Counted from the first letter of the stretch, positions 34,350 to 44,014 are shown. The stretch is 64,000 bases of DNA from Arthrobacter sp. PvP023 (GCF_017832975.1 NZ_JAFIBI010000001.1:1922001-1986000), one strand, 5' to 3'. The notes: generated from the sequence alone by a model not told the origin. Numbers and translations: made by a program.

Positions 34350-35489
34350 ATGCGAGTTCTTGCAGCCATGAGCGGCGGAGTCGATTCCGCCGTTGCCGCC
34401 GCCCGCGCCGTCGAGGCCGGACACGACGTCGTCGGTGTCCACCTGGCGTTGTCCCGGATGCCCGGAACACTCCGTACCGGCAGCCGCGGGTGCTGCACCA
34501 TCGAGGATTCCCGTGATGCCTGGCGCGCCTGCGACGTGCTGGGCATCCCGTATTACGTGTGGGACTTTTCCGAGCGGTTCAAGGAGGATGTGGTCCAGGA
34601 CTTCATTGACGAATATGCGGCCGGACGCACCCCGAACCCCTGCATGCGCTGCAACGAACGCATCAAGTTTGCTGCGCTGCTCGAAAAGGCGATCGCACTG
34701 GGCTTCGACGCCGTCTGCACCGGCCATTATGCCAAGGTGATCACCGATGCCGACGGAAACCCGGAACTCCACCGCGCAGCCGACTGGGCGAAGGACCAGA
34801 GCTACGTGCTGGGCGTGCTCACCCACGAACAGCTGAAGCACTCCATGTTCCCGCTCGCGGACACGCCGTCCAAGGCCGAGGTCCGCGCCGAAGCGGAACG
34901 CCGCGGGCTCTCTGTCGCCAACAAGCCGGACAGCCATGACATTTGCTTCATCCCGGACGGCGACACGGCCGGCTGGCTGGCCGAAAAGATCGAGATGACC
35001 ACAGGCGACATCGTGGACGAGTCCGGCACGAAGGTCGGCGAGCACCCTGGTGCCAACGCGTTCACCGTTGGCCAGCGCCGGGGACTCAAGCTGGGCACCC
35101 CCGCCGCCGACGGCAAGCCGCGGTTCGTCCTGGAGATCCGCCCGAAGGAGAACAAGGTGGTGGTGGGACCGGAAGCGCTCCTGGCCATCGACGAGATCCG
35201 CGGCATCAAAGTATCCTGGGCCGGACTTCCGATTGCAGAGGTCGCCACCGGCGAAGAGTTCGATTGCCATGCCCAGGTCCGAGCCCACGGGGACCCTGTC
35301 CCGGCGACGGCCCGCATGGAACAGCTGACGGACGACGACGGCGCGGAGCGGACCAACCTTGTGGTCACGCTGGCCACTCCGCTGCGCGGAGTAGCTCCCG
35401 GACAGACGGTGGTCCTCTACCAGGGCAGCCGGGTCCTGGGGCAGGCCACCATCGATACAGCGCGCTCGCTGCAGCGCGCGGCCCTCTAA
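34350..35489 (+). CDS. mnmA: tRNA-specific 2-thiouridylase MnmA
   Basis: 379 residues. It adenylates and thiolates U34 of tRNA-Lys, -Glu and -Gln. The ATP PP-loop is [10 protein letters not shown] (about 7-16). The catalytic cysteines are Cys98 (NPCMRCN) and Cys199 (HDICFIPDG). GHYAKV (about 125-130) and the C-terminal beta barrel (about 280-375) are present. The start at 34350 matches the conserved [13 protein letters not shown] opening; the frame continues to 34269 without support. It receives sulfur from a cysteine desulfurase such as the one encoded upstream. Confidence 0.95.
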   Translation: MRVLAAMSGGVDSAVAAARAVEAGHDVVGVHLALSRMPGTLRTGSRGCCTIEDSRDAWRACDVLGIPYYVWDFSERFKEDVVQDFIDEYAAGRTPNPCMRCNERIKFAALLEKAIALGFDAVCTGHYAKVITDADGNPELHRAADWAKDQSYVLGVLTHEQLKHSMFPLADTPSKAEVRAEAERRGLSVANKPDSHDICFIPDGDTAGWLAEKIEMTTGDIVDESGTKVGEHPGANAFTVGQRRGLKLGTPAADGKPRFVLEIRPKENKVVVGPEALLAIDEIRGIKVSWAGLPIAEVATGEEFDCHAQVRAHGDPVPATARMEQLTDDDGAERTNLVVTLATPLRGVAPGQTVVLYQGSRVLGQATIDTARSLQRAAL

Positions 35490-35634
35490 AAGGCCGACTT
35501 TCCCCGCCACGCGGCGCGCGCCGCCGTAGTCAATCATGCCCGCGACCGCAATAATTGAGGCCTGGGGAACCAGACTTGATGCAGACCGCCCCTTCACCAG
35601 GTGAGGCTGCAAAGTTGAGGAAAGCGGGCCCACT

Positions 35635-37275
35635 ATGGTCTCTGCAGCGCTCGGAATCGGGCATGGCCTCGAGATGGTCGCGCTTACTGCGCTCGCCGAG
35701 GGCCCCTTCACCCGCAAATCAGGAAAGCCGCTCACCACCAGCGTCAGGGTTCCCGTGGAGAGGCTCGTCGACGGCCCGGTTGGAGCACGTCTGGCGCTGC
35801 GGGTGCGGGCCCCCGGAGCCGAAGGGCCGCGGCCTATTTCCCTGTCCGTCGACCGTAACGAATGGTGCATCGACGACCAACCCGCACCGGCCGGGCTCGA
35901 TGAGTTGCTGGCCGACAGCCGGTTTTTGGCCCAACATGTCTACGCGGTGGCGACGGCAACTCTCCAGGCCTTTGAATTCACCTTGGGCCGCCGGATGGGC
36001 TGGGCCTCGGGCCACCGGCTGGTGATCAGCGTCTATGACAAGATCCCGTACGCCTCTACTGGCTACGACCGCGAGCGCGGCCTGATCCGGTTTGGGCACA
36101 GAACCGACGACCGGTCCAAGCGGTCTGTCCCCCTGGCCCTTTATCACGACCTTGTGGCCCATGAAGTGACGCACGCAGTCCTTGACGGTTACCGGCGCCT
36201 GTGGACGGACAGCGACGCGTTGCTTGACGGCTATGCCATGCATGAATGCATAGCGGATCTCGTGGCAATGCTGAGCGTGTTTTCATCGCCCGAACGGGTG
36301 GAGCAACAGTTGTCAGTGGCCGTTCCGGGCCCGGACGGCAGGCGGAGCGGCGTACCCGCCCGGAACATGGAAAAGGAAGTCCTGGCGTCCGGGCTCTTCG
36401 GGCTGGCGGACGGACTGTTCACCCGCGGCGCCGCCCGTCGTCCGCTCGACATGGACGTGCCATTCGAGTGGCGGCTGGATCCGGAACCACACCGGCGGGG
36501 CGAGATTGCCGTGAAGGCGGTGCTGGACGCCGTCGTCAAACTCTGGCTGCAGCGGCTGGAAAAGCCGGGGGGTCGCTCGAGTCGCTACCAGGTGGCCGAA
36601 GCCGGGGCGCATCTTGGACACCAGATGCTGGGGATGGTGCTGAGGGGGCTCGCCTACATGCCGCCGGTGGACCCGGGCTGGGAAGACCTGCTGCGCGGAA
36701 TCCTCGCAGCCGATGCCGTGCTGGTGCCGACGGACATGATGGGGTACAGGCAGGCCGTGCGCGACGCCTTCTGGGACATTGACCTTTCCACGGAACCCGA
36801 TGAACTCCTGGACGGGCTGAAGCATCTTCGCGACCTGCGCTACCCGGTCCGGTTGTCTGCGCTGGCCGCCGATCCCGAGGAGGTCAACCGGTTCATGTGG
36901 GAAAATCCGCGGTTGATCGAGGCAGCCGGCATCGATCAGAACACGAGCACCATTGTGAGCCGGGTGCGCCCCAGCACGCGCGTGGGGCCGGATGGATTCG
37001 TCGTCTCCGAAATCGGCGCCTCCTACGTGCAGTCAGTCACCATGTCGAAATCCGAAGCAAGGAACAAGCTTGGCCTCCGGGTGGACAGCGAGTACTACAC
37101 AGTCCGCGGCGGGGGACTGCTGCGGTTCGATGAGGGCGGGAGGCTGTGTTTCGCCGCGCTCAAGCCGGTCATGGACGCGGAGTGGCAGCAGGAAAAATTG
37201 GAAACCATCAAACGGGAAGCCGGGGTAAAAGTGCCGACGGCGACGTTCCACCCCGAGGATGAACGCCGGGAGTGA
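35635..37275 (+). CDS. Cytosolic gluzincin (thermolysin-like M4 fold) metallopeptidase
   Basis: 546 residues. The zinc motif HEVTH is at 176-180, with the gluzincin third ligand in ECIAD (Glu204, Asp208), 24 residues after the second His, as in M4/thermolysin-like enzymes. No signal or propeptide is visible, so unlike secreted thermolysins it should act in the cytosol. An N-terminal beta-like region (1-90) and a long C-terminal region (about 225-546) are not assignable by eye. The ATG at 35635 has GAGGAAAG a little far upstream. It is convergent, 23 bases apart, with a caspase-like protease gene; a joint role (regulated proteolysis or defence) is inference only. Confidence 0.75.
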   Translation: MVSAALGIGHGLEMVALTALAEGPFTRKSGKPLTTSVRVPVERLVDGPVGARLALRVRAPGAEGPRPISLSVDRNEWCIDDQPAPAGLDELLADSRFLAQHVYAVATATLQAFEFTLGRRMGWASGHRLVISVYDKIPYASTGYDRERGLIRFGHRTDDRSKRSVPLALYHDLVAHEVTHAVLDGYRRLWTDSDALLDGYAMHECIADLVAMLSVFSSPERVEQQLSVAVPGPDGRRSGVPARNMEKEVLASGLFGLADGLFTRGAARRPLDMDVPFEWRLDPEPHRRGEIAVKAVLDAVVKLWLQRLEKPGGRSSRYQVAEAGAHLGHQMLGMVLRGLAYMPPVDPGWEDLLRGILAADAVLVPTDMMGYRQAVRDAFWDIDLSTEPDELLDGLKHLRDLRYPVRLSALAADPEEVNRFMWENPRLIEAAGIDQNTSTIVSRVRPSTRVGPDGFVVSEIGASYVQSVTMSKSEARNKLGLRVDSEYYTVRGGGLLRFDEGGRLCFAALKPVMDAEWQQEKLETIKREAGVKVPTATFHPEDERRE

Positions 37276-37276
37276 G

Positions 37277-37308
37277 CCTCCGTCGGCTTCCCCCTCCGTC
37301 AGCTTCCC
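37277..37308. repeat. Tandem 16-bp repeat at the protease-pair junction
   Basis: CCTCCGTCGGCTTCCC (37277-37292) is followed directly by CCTCCGTCAGCTTCCC (37293-37308), one mismatch. The first copy starts right after the gluzincin stop; the mismatch base in copy 2 completes the caspase-like gene's stop (TCA on plus strand at 37299-37301). Confidence 0.9.
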
Positions 37309-38126
37309 CAAGGAGCCTTGCGTGCCGCCGTCGAGCCTTCGAGCTGGGCCACCTGGTCGAACCCGCCGGCCCGGAGGCCTTTGCTGACCAGCTTGAGCAG
37401 GTCCGCCCTGCCCAGGGTGCCGTCGCCGGTGACGGCCTTGATGAAGTTGTAGGTGAAGGCGCCGTTGTAGCGGCCGTCGAGGAAGGCATCGGCGGCCGTC
37501 TGGTCGGCGCGGCAGGCAGCCAGGAGGACCGGCTTGACGCCCCTGCCGGCCTTGACCAGGTCGCGCAGTGCCCTGGTTTCGCTGAACTCGGTGGCGGCAA
37601 CGCCGCGGGCTGTCGGTGCCGGCAGGAAGCGGGGGCGCCGCCCGGGCAGGAGGTCCAGTGATTTCAGGCCGGTGCCGCTGTGGCAGGTGTCCAGAACAAC
37701 GTCCATGAGCACGCCGTCAGGCAGCCGGGCAAAGAGGGTGAACAGTTCATCGTCCGAGATGACGGTGCCGGGGTCCCACGAATCGCCGGTGTTGTTGATG
37801 TCGTAGCAGGCGAAGGCCTCGTCCAGCCGGTCCGCCTCGTCGTCGCTGGTGTCCGGAATCTGCGTTCCGTGGCTGGAGAAAGTGAAGACGATGTGCTGCA
37901 GTTCGCCTGCGGCGGCGCGGTCCATCATCGAATTGAGTTGCGCCATCACCTGCTCCTTCGTGGCCTGGGAATCCAGCAGCACCGAGATCTCCGAGGGGGC
38001 GAACCCATATTCGGCCTGCAGCAGTCCGGCGAGGTCCCGGGCGTCGTTGGCGCAGCCCTGCAGCCAGCTGGATTTCGGCAAATGGTGAAATTCGTTGATC
38101 CCTACACAGAGGGCGGCTTTGCTCAT
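37299..38126 (-). CDS. Caspase-like (metacaspase, C14) cysteine protease
   Basis: 275 residues. The catalytic dyad is His86 (FTFSSHGTQI) and Cys148 (VVLDTCHSGTG), with an acidic segment between (DDEADRLDEAFACYD, about 95-109) typical of bacterial metacaspases that cut after Arg/Lys. LAACRADQTAAD (about 202-213) is a family C-terminal block. The domain fills nearly the whole protein, with no fused effector, STAND or TM module. It starts at the ATG at 38126 with GAAGGAA upstream. It is convergent with a cytosolic gluzincin gene. Bacterial metacaspases occur in stress, death and phage-defence contexts; no other module is evident here. Confidence 0.87.
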   Translation of the reverse strand: MSKAALCVGINEFHHLPKSSWLQGCANDARDLAGLLQAEYGFAPSEISVLLDSQATKEQVMAQLNSMMDRAAAGELQHIVFTFSSHGTQIPDTSDDEADRLDEAFACYDINNTGDSWDPGTVISDDELFTLFARLPDGVLMDVVLDTCHSGTGLKSLDLLPGRRPRFLPAPTARGVAATEFSETRALRDLVKAGRGVKPVLLAACRADQTAADAFLDGRYNGAFTYNFIKAVTGDGTLGRADLLKLVSKGLRAGGFDQVAQLEGSTAARKAPWGS

Positions 38127-38247
38127 GATGTGTTCCTTCAGCCGGGGTAGGGCAACTCTATTCCCGGGAAGGGGGCTCTTCAATGGCAATCACCGATGAC
38201 GTTTCGCAATCGTTCGGCCGGAGGCTGATCCGGGCCGAATCCTGAAG

Positions 38248-38335
38248 AAAACGATAGTTTTGCCCCAATCAGGTAAATTTTGTGTCTCATCTCACAGGTT
38301 GTAACGATTCATGGCGCCGTCGTCTGATTGAATCG
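38248..38335. promoter_or_regulatory. Inverted repeats in the 297-base gap before the peptide transporter
   Basis: AAAACGATAGTTTT (38248-38261, AT-rich hairpin) and the pair CGATTCA (38305-38311)/TGAATCG (38329-38335, 17-base spacing). The gap separates the caspase-like gene (divergent) from the transporter. The second pair is a plausible operator for the transporter operon. Confidence 0.4.
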
Positions 38336-38423
38336 TGTGATCAGGACAACGTCCCGCCCACCGAGTCCAACTGATCCAGTTGCGCGGCGGCACGCGTGTA
38401 CTCATCGAACAGAAAGTCCACAG

Positions 38424-40058
38424 ATGGCAATGAACAAAAAGGCCCTGCACAGCGCTATCGCGCTCGCGGGTGTTTCCGCGTTTGCACTGACAGCCTGCAC
38501 AGGTCCGTCCGGCGGCGGCGGAACTTCCACCGGCAGCGCCGGAGGCGGAACCATTACCTACGGCACCACAGACAAGGTCGTTACCCTCGATCCTGCGGGC
38601 TCGTACGACGCCGGTTCCTTCATGGTGATGAACCAGATCTACCCGTTCCTGTTGAACGCCAAGCCCGGCACTGCGGACGCCACGCCCGATATCGCAGAGT
38701 CCGCGGAATTCACGAGCCCCACGGAGTACACCGTCAAGCTCAAGTCGGACCTCAAATTTGCCAATGGACACGCGCTCACATCCTCCGACGTCAAGTTCTC
38801 CATTGACCGTGTGGTCAGCATCGCGGACGACAACGGACCGGCCTCACTCCTGGGCAACCTGGAGTCGGTTACCGCCAAGGACGACTCCACGGTGGTCTTC
38901 AAGCTCAAGGCCGGCAATGACCAGGTCTTCCCGGGCGTCCTTGCTGCCAATGCAGGACCCATCGTCGATGAAGAGGTCTTCCCGGCGGACAAGCTGATGA
39001 GCGACGACGAAATCGTCAAGGGCAAGCCGTTCGCCGGCCCCTACACGATCGAAAGCTACAAGAAGAACGAGCTTGTGAGCCTGAAGGTCAACCCGGATTA
39101 CAAGGGCCTCCTGGGCAAGCCCGCCAATGACGGCGCGAGCATCAAGTACTACGCCGATTCGAACAACCTCAAGCTCGACGTCCAGCAGGGCAACATCGAC
39201 GTTGCCGGCCGCAGCCTGACCGCTACCGACGCCGCTGACCTCGAAAAGGACTCCAAGGTCACCGTCCACAAGGGTCCCGGCGGCGAGCTGCGCTACATCG
39301 TGTTCAACTTCGACACCATGCCGTTCGGTGCGAAGACCGCCGAGGCGGATCCCGCCAAGGCGCTCGCTGTCCGCCAGGCCATGGCGAACGTAGTTGACCG
39401 CGACGCCATCGCAACCCAGGTCTACAAGGGCACCTACCTGCCCGCGTACTCCGTGGTCCCCGACGGGTTCGTCGGAGCCATCCAGCCGCTCAAGGAAATG
39501 TACGGCGACGGCAGCGGCAAGCCCAGCCTGGACAAGGCCAAGAAGGCATTCTCCGATGCAGGTGTCACGGCTCCGGTCAACATCAAGCTGCAGTACAACC
39601 CGGACCACTACGGTAAGTCCTCGGGCGACGAGTACGCCATGATCAAGGAGCAGCTGGAGAAGTCCGGCCTCTTCAAGGTGGACCTGCAGTCCACTGAATG
39701 GGTGACCTACTCCAAGGACCGCACCAAGGACGTCTACCCGGTCTACCAGCTTGGCTGGTTCCCGGACTACTCGGACGCGGACAACTACCTGACCCCGTTC
39801 TTCGTACCGGGCAACTTCCTGAAGAACCACTACGAGAACCCGACCGTGACCGACCTGATCACCAAACAGCTCACCACGGTTGACAAGGCAGAGCGCGAGA
39901 AGGTCCTGGGTGATGCCCAGACGGCAGTCGCCAAGGATCTCTCCACGCTGCCGCTGCTGCAGGGCGCCCAGCTTATGGTCGCCGGAAAGGACGTCAAGGG
40001 TGTTGAAAAGACCCTGGACGCGTCCTTCAAGACCCGTCTTGGCGTAATTTCCAAGTAG
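38424..40058 (+). CDS. Oligopeptide/dipeptide ABC transporter substrate-binding lipoprotein
   Basis: 544 residues of the SBP_bac_5 family. The lipobox LTAC has Cys25. The family motif region is EYTVKLKSDLKFANGHALTSSDVKFSIDRV (about 100-129), and the mature domain is complete. It starts at the ATG at 38424 with GAAAG upstream. It captures peptides, or possibly opines or glycosides, outside the cell for the following permeases. A hairpin terminator separates it from them, a common way to keep the binding protein in excess. Confidence 0.9.
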   Translation: MAMNKKALHSAIALAGVSAFALTACTGPSGGGGTSTGSAGGGTITYGTTDKVVTLDPAGSYDAGSFMVMNQIYPFLLNAKPGTADATPDIAESAEFTSPTEYTVKLKSDLKFANGHALTSSDVKFSIDRVVSIADDNGPASLLGNLESVTAKDDSTVVFKLKAGNDQVFPGVLAANAGPIVDEEVFPADKLMSDDEIVKGKPFAGPYTIESYKKNELVSLKVNPDYKGLLGKPANDGASIKYYADSNNLKLDVQQGNIDVAGRSLTATDAADLEKDSKVTVHKGPGGELRYIVFNFDTMPFGAKTAEADPAKALAVRQAMANVVDRDAIATQVYKGTYLPAYSVVPDGFVGAIQPLKEMYGDGSGKPSLDKAKKAFSDAGVTAPVNIKLQYNPDHYGKSSGDEYAMIKEQLEKSGLFKVDLQSTEWVTYSKDRTKDVYPVYQLGWFPDYSDADNYLTPFFVPGNFLKNHYENPTVTDLITKQLTTVDKAEREKVLGDAQTAVAKDLSTLPLLQGAQLMVAGKDVKGVEKTLDASFKTRLGVISK

Positions 40059-40090
40059 GGCCAGTTCCCCATCCGGTCCTGACCAGCCGA

Positions 40091-40120
40091 AAAGGCGGGG
40101 CGCCAAGGCGTCCCGCCTTT
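40091..40120 (+). terminator. Attenuating hairpin between binding protein and permease genes
   Basis: AAAGGCGGG (40091-40099) pairs with CCCGCCTTT (40112-40120); inside it CGCC/GGCG pair further with one mismatch (g/t). The T run is short, suggesting partial termination within the operon. Confidence 0.6.
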
Positions 40121-40186
40121 CGTGCTGAGGCAGGGCAACAGATTCCGGGACTCACGAGGCCGCCGGAAGCACACATTTAGGTACCA

Positions 40187-41278
40187 ATGACAACACTTAT
40201 CGAGGCGCCGCCAACCGACGCCGACGGCCTGCTGCCGTCAAAGAAGAAGTCGTCCGGCGGGGGACTGGGCCAATACATCCTGATCAGGTTCCTCCTGATC
40301 TTTCCAACCATCCTGATTCTGGTCACGATGGTGTTCTTCCTGATGCGGATCACCGGTGACCCGATTACCGCCGCGCTCGGCGGGCGGCTTCCGCCCGAGC
40401 AGCTTGCCGAAAGGATCACGGCGGCAGGCTACGACCGCCCGATCCTCGTGCAGTACTTCGAGTACCTCGGGCAGTTGCTGACCGGCAATTTCGGCACGAC
40501 GCTCTCTGACAACCGCCAGGTCACGGAGATGCTGACCACCTACGGTTCCGCCACCCTTGAACTGACCATCAATGCGTTGCTGGTCGCACTGCTGGTGGGC
40601 ATCCCGCTCGGCATGATCGCGGCGCACCGCCGCGACAAAGCACCCGACGCCGTACTGCGCATCTTTGCGATCCTTTGCTACGCAACGCCGGTGTTCTTCT
40701 CCGGGTTGCTCTTCAAGCTGACCTTCTCCGTATGGCTGGGATGGCTCCCGGTTGCCGGACGCGCCAAAACGTCAAGCGAACTGGAACTCACCTCGCTGCA
40801 GGCCCCCACCGGCATCTACTGGCTGGATGCCGTCCGCAGCGGCAACATGGCAGCACTCGGCGACGTCACGGCCCACGCCGTGCTGCCGGCCCTCGCCCTC
40901 GGTCTGTTGACGGCCGGCATCTTCCTGCGATTGGTCCGCACCAACGTCATCGGCACCCTCGGCAAGGACTACGTGGAAGCAGGCCGTTCACGCGGCGTCA
41001 GCGAATTCCGCCTGGTGACCAAGCACGCCTACAAGCCTGCCCTTATCCCCATCATCACCGTGATGGGCCTGCAGATCGCAGTTCTGCTCGGCGGCGCGGT
41101 CCTGACCGAAACAACCTTTGAATGGAAAGGCCTGGGCTTCCAGCTGGCCACCTACCTGACGGCCCGTGACTTCGTGGCCGTCCAGGGCATCGTGGTTCTC
41201 CTCGCAGTGATCGTGGCCGTGACCAACTTCATCGTGGACATTGTCGCCGCGCTGATCGACCCCCGCGTGAGGTACTGA
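40187..41278 (+). CDS. Peptide ABC transporter permease (DppB-like)
   Basis: 363 residues with about six TM segments (first about 31-52). The BPD_transp_1 EAA loop, YVEAGRSRGVSEFRLVTKHAYKPAL (about 264-288), contacts the ATPase. The N-terminal RITGDP...ILVQYFEYLGQLLTGNFGTTLS block is typical of DppB/OppB. It is followed one base later by the second permease gene. Confidence 0.92.
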   Translation: MTTLIEAPPTDADGLLPSKKKSSGGGLGQYILIRFLLIFPTILILVTMVFFLMRITGDPITAALGGRLPPEQLAERITAAGYDRPILVQYFEYLGQLLTGNFGTTLSDNRQVTEMLTTYGSATLELTINALLVALLVGIPLGMIAAHRRDKAPDAVLRIFAILCYATPVFFSGLLFKLTFSVWLGWLPVAGRAKTSSELELTSLQAPTGIYWLDAVRSGNMAALGDVTAHAVLPALALGLLTAGIFLRLVRTNVIGTLGKDYVEAGRSRGVSEFRLVTKHAYKPALIPIITVMGLQIAVLLGGAVLTETTFEWKGLGFQLATYLTARDFVAVQGIVVLLAVIVAVTNFIVDIVAALIDPRVRY

Positions 41279-41279
41279 C

Positions 41280-42305
41280 ATGAGCACCGATTCCCTGGCG
41301 ACTACCTACAAGGATCCGCGGGCCTCCTGGTTCCGCCGCCTGCCCGTCGTCTCACATTTCAACAAGAGCGTCGGCCTGCAGCGCGGAATGCTTGTCACCG
41401 GGCTCGTCCTGACTGGCATCTTCCTCCTTACCGCCATTCTTGCGCCACTCATCGCCCCCTACGGCTTCTCGCAGATATCCGACGCCGACGGCGGGTTCCC
41501 CGCCCAGCAGGCACCGGGCGGAAAGCACCTCTGGGGCACCACCGTGGGCGGCTACGACGTCTTCTCCCGGGTTGTCTGGGGCGCCCAGACCGCCGTCATG
41601 GTGATTGTGGTGGCCGTGGTCATGTCCATCTTCATCGGCGTGGTCCTGGGCCTGGTCAGCGGCTACATCGGCGGCTGGCTGGACCGCATCCTCGTGGTGA
41701 TCGCAGACGCTGTCTACGCCTTCCCCTCACTCCTGGTTGCCATCGTGATGGCCATTGTCATCAGCGGCGGCAGGTCCAGCCTGTGGGGCGGCATTGTGGC
41801 CGCGGCAATTTCGATCACCGTGGTGTTCATCCCGCAGTACTTCCGGGTGATACGCGCGGAAACCATCCGCCTGAAAGCCGAACCCTTCGTGGAATCCGCA
41901 AAGGTGGTGGGAGCGTCGAATGTCCGGATCATGAGCCGGCACATCTTCAAGAACGCCACCCGCACCCTGCCGCTGATCTTCACACTCAACGCCTCGGAAG
42001 CCATCCTGACGCTTGCAGGCCTGGGCTTCCTGGGCTTCGGCATTGAACCGACGTCCGCCGCAGAGTGGGGCTTCGACCTCAACAAAGCCCTGGCGGACAC
42101 CACCTCCGGGATCTGGTGGACGGGCGTGTTCCCCGGCCTGGCAATCGTGCTGACAGTCCTGGGGCTGACGCTCGTGGGCGAAAGCATCAACGACCTCAAC
42201 GATCCGCGGCTGCGCGGCCGCAAGAAGGCCGTTTCCGGCAAGGGCGGGCCGGACTCCACCCCAGCGGCGCAGGCAGCGCACCAATCAGAAGTGAGTAGTT
42301 CATGA
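41280..42305 (+). CDS. Peptide ABC transporter permease (DppC-like)
   Basis: 341 residues: the first TM about 38-60, then the OppC-type N-terminal domain and about five more TMs. The EAA loop includes EPFVESAKVVGASNVRIMSRHIF (about 200-222). The start overlaps its neighbour's stop region, and its own stop overlaps the ATPase start (ATGA, 42302-42305), showing translational coupling along the operon. Confidence 0.92.
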   Translation: MSTDSLATTYKDPRASWFRRLPVVSHFNKSVGLQRGMLVTGLVLTGIFLLTAILAPLIAPYGFSQISDADGGFPAQQAPGGKHLWGTTVGGYDVFSRVVWGAQTAVMVIVVAVVMSIFIGVVLGLVSGYIGGWLDRILVVIADAVYAFPSLLVAIVMAIVISGGRSSLWGGIVAAAISITVVFIPQYFRVIRAETIRLKAEPFVESAKVVGASNVRIMSRHIFKNATRTLPLIFTLNASEAILTLAGLGFLGFGIEPTSAAEWGFDLNKALADTTSGIWWTGVFPGLAIVLTVLGLTLVGESINDLNDPRLRGRKKAVSGKGGPDSTPAAQAAHQSEVSSS

Positions 42306-43996
42306 GCACCAACATCGACAGTCGCGGCACCGGGCCCGTCCTCGACATCGACCACCTGAGGGTCACGTTTGCCACCGACGCCGGGGACGTTTACGCCGTC
42401 AAGGACGTCAGCCTTGAGGTCAATCCGGGCGAAGTCGTGGCAATCGTCGGCGAGTCCGGTTCGGGCAAGACGGTAACCGCCAAAACGATCCTGGGACTGC
42501 TTCCGGAGACGGCGATCAGTTCCGGCGCTGTCCTGATCAACGGCAACAACGTGATCAGCGTCAGCCCGGCCAAGCTCCGGCAGATCCGCGGCCGGGACGT
42601 CGCCATGGTGTTCCAGGAACCCTCCACGGCCCTGAACCCCGTCTTCACCGTGGGGTGGCAGATCGCCGAAGGCATCCGCGCCCACGCCCACGGCAAGGGC
42701 GGGCGGATATCGGCAAAGGAAGCTAAATCCCGGGCCATCGACGCACTCCGGAAAGTGGGCATCCCGGATCCCGAAAACCGCGTTGATTACTATCCCCACC
42801 AGTTTTCCGGAGGCCAGAAGCAACGTGTGGTCATTGCGGCCGCGCTTGCCCTCAACCCGGGACTGATCGTCGCCGATGAACCCACTACAGCCCTTGACGT
42901 CACGGTCCAGGCGGAGATCCTCCAGCTGTTGAGGGACCTGCGGGATACGTACGGCACCTCGATCGTGCTGATCACCCACAACATGGGAGTGGTAGCCGAT
43001 CTTGCCGACCGGGTGGTGGTGATGTACCAGGGCGACGTCGTCGAGGAGGCAACCGCCAAGGTCCTGTTTGCCGAGCCGAAGCAGGAGTACACGCGCAAGC
43101 TCCTGGCCGCTGTTCCGCACCTGGGCAGGAATTCCGCCTCCCAGGGCATGACCGTGCGGGCCCACCAGGACCGTAAGGTCCTGGTGGAAGCCAAGGGCCT
43201 GACCATCGAATACCCCGGCAGGCTGGGCAGTCCCGGCTTCAAGGCCGTGGACGGCGTGAGCTTCACGCTGTCCGAAGGTGAGGTATTCGGTCTGGTCGGT
43301 GAATCGGGATCCGGAAAGACCACCATCGGACGCGCCATCGCGGGCCTCAACCGCACCACGGGCGGCAGCCTGAAGGTGCTGGGCTACGAGATGCTGAACC
43401 TCAAGGAACGGACGTTCAAGCCGCTCCGGAAGGAGATCGGCTTCGTGTTCCAGGATCCGGCCGCCTCCTTCAACCCGCAGCTGACCATCGGTGACTGCGT
43501 CGCCGAGCCGCTCATCATCCACAGCAATCCCACGCCGGCACAGGCGCGGAAACGCGTTGGTGAGCTGCTCGAATCGGTGCAGCTGCCAGCGTCGTATGCT
43601 GACCGGTTCCCGCACGAACTGTCCGGCGGACAGCGGCAGCGGGCGTCGCTGGCCAGGGCCCTCATCCTGAACCCGAAGCTGCTGATTGCCGACGAGCCCA
43701 CGTCGGCGCTGGACGTTTCAGTCCAGGCCGTGGTGCTGGAACTGTTCAAGGACATCCAGGCAGAGTTCGGGTTTGCCGCGCTGTTCATCAGCCACGACCT
43801 CGCGGTGGTGGATATCCTGTCCCACTGGGTTGGTGTGCTCTACAAGGGCAAGCTCGTGGAACAGGGGCTTGGCACCCAGGTGATGGGAACTCCCCGGCAT
43901 GACTACACGCGCCGGCTCATCGCATCGCTCCCCGTGCCCGATCCGGATGAACAGGCCAGGCGCCGGGAAGCGAACCGGGCGCTGCTCGCCGGCTAG
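42302..43996 (+). CDS. Fused double ABC ATPase of peptide transporter (DppD-DppF)
   Basis: 564 residues with two complete ATPase cassettes in one chain. Cassette 1 has Walker A GESGSGKT (50-57), signature SGGQKQR and Walker B LIVADEPTTALD; cassette 2 has Walker A GESGSGKT (333-340), signature SGGQRQR and Walker B LLIADEPTSALD. Both ATP sites look active. In many bacteria these are two separate subunits, so the fusion gives a heterodimer-like ATPase from one gene. A strong terminator follows. Confidence 0.94.
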   Translation: MSTNIDSRGTGPVLDIDHLRVTFATDAGDVYAVKDVSLEVNPGEVVAIVGESGSGKTVTAKTILGLLPETAISSGAVLINGNNVISVSPAKLRQIRGRDVAMVFQEPSTALNPVFTVGWQIAEGIRAHAHGKGGRISAKEAKSRAIDALRKVGIPDPENRVDYYPHQFSGGQKQRVVIAAALALNPGLIVADEPTTALDVTVQAEILQLLRDLRDTYGTSIVLITHNMGVVADLADRVVVMYQGDVVEEATAKVLFAEPKQEYTRKLLAAVPHLGRNSASQGMTVRAHQDRKVLVEAKGLTIEYPGRLGSPGFKAVDGVSFTLSEGEVFGLVGESGSGKTTIGRAIAGLNRTTGGSLKVLGYEMLNLKERTFKPLRKEIGFVFQDPAASFNPQLTIGDCVAEPLIIHSNPTPAQARKRVGELLESVQLPASYADRFPHELSGGQRQRASLARALILNPKLLIADEPTSALDVSVQAVVLELFKDIQAEFGFAALFISHDLAVVDILSHWVGVLYKGKLVEQGLGTQVMGTPRHDYTRRLIASLPVPDPDEQARRREANRALLAG

Positions 43997-44014
43997 TTCC
44001 GTTCCGTGGTGGAG

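Noticed and set aside
34335..35870. 511-codon minus-strand ORF over mnmA
   Set aside because: Shadow of mnmA, whose catalytic cysteines and PP-loop are intact on the plus strand.
41714..43615. 633-codon minus-strand ORF across the ABC transporter genes
   Set aside because: It lies entirely opposite clear permease and ATPase genes with all motifs; a GC-rich shadow frame.
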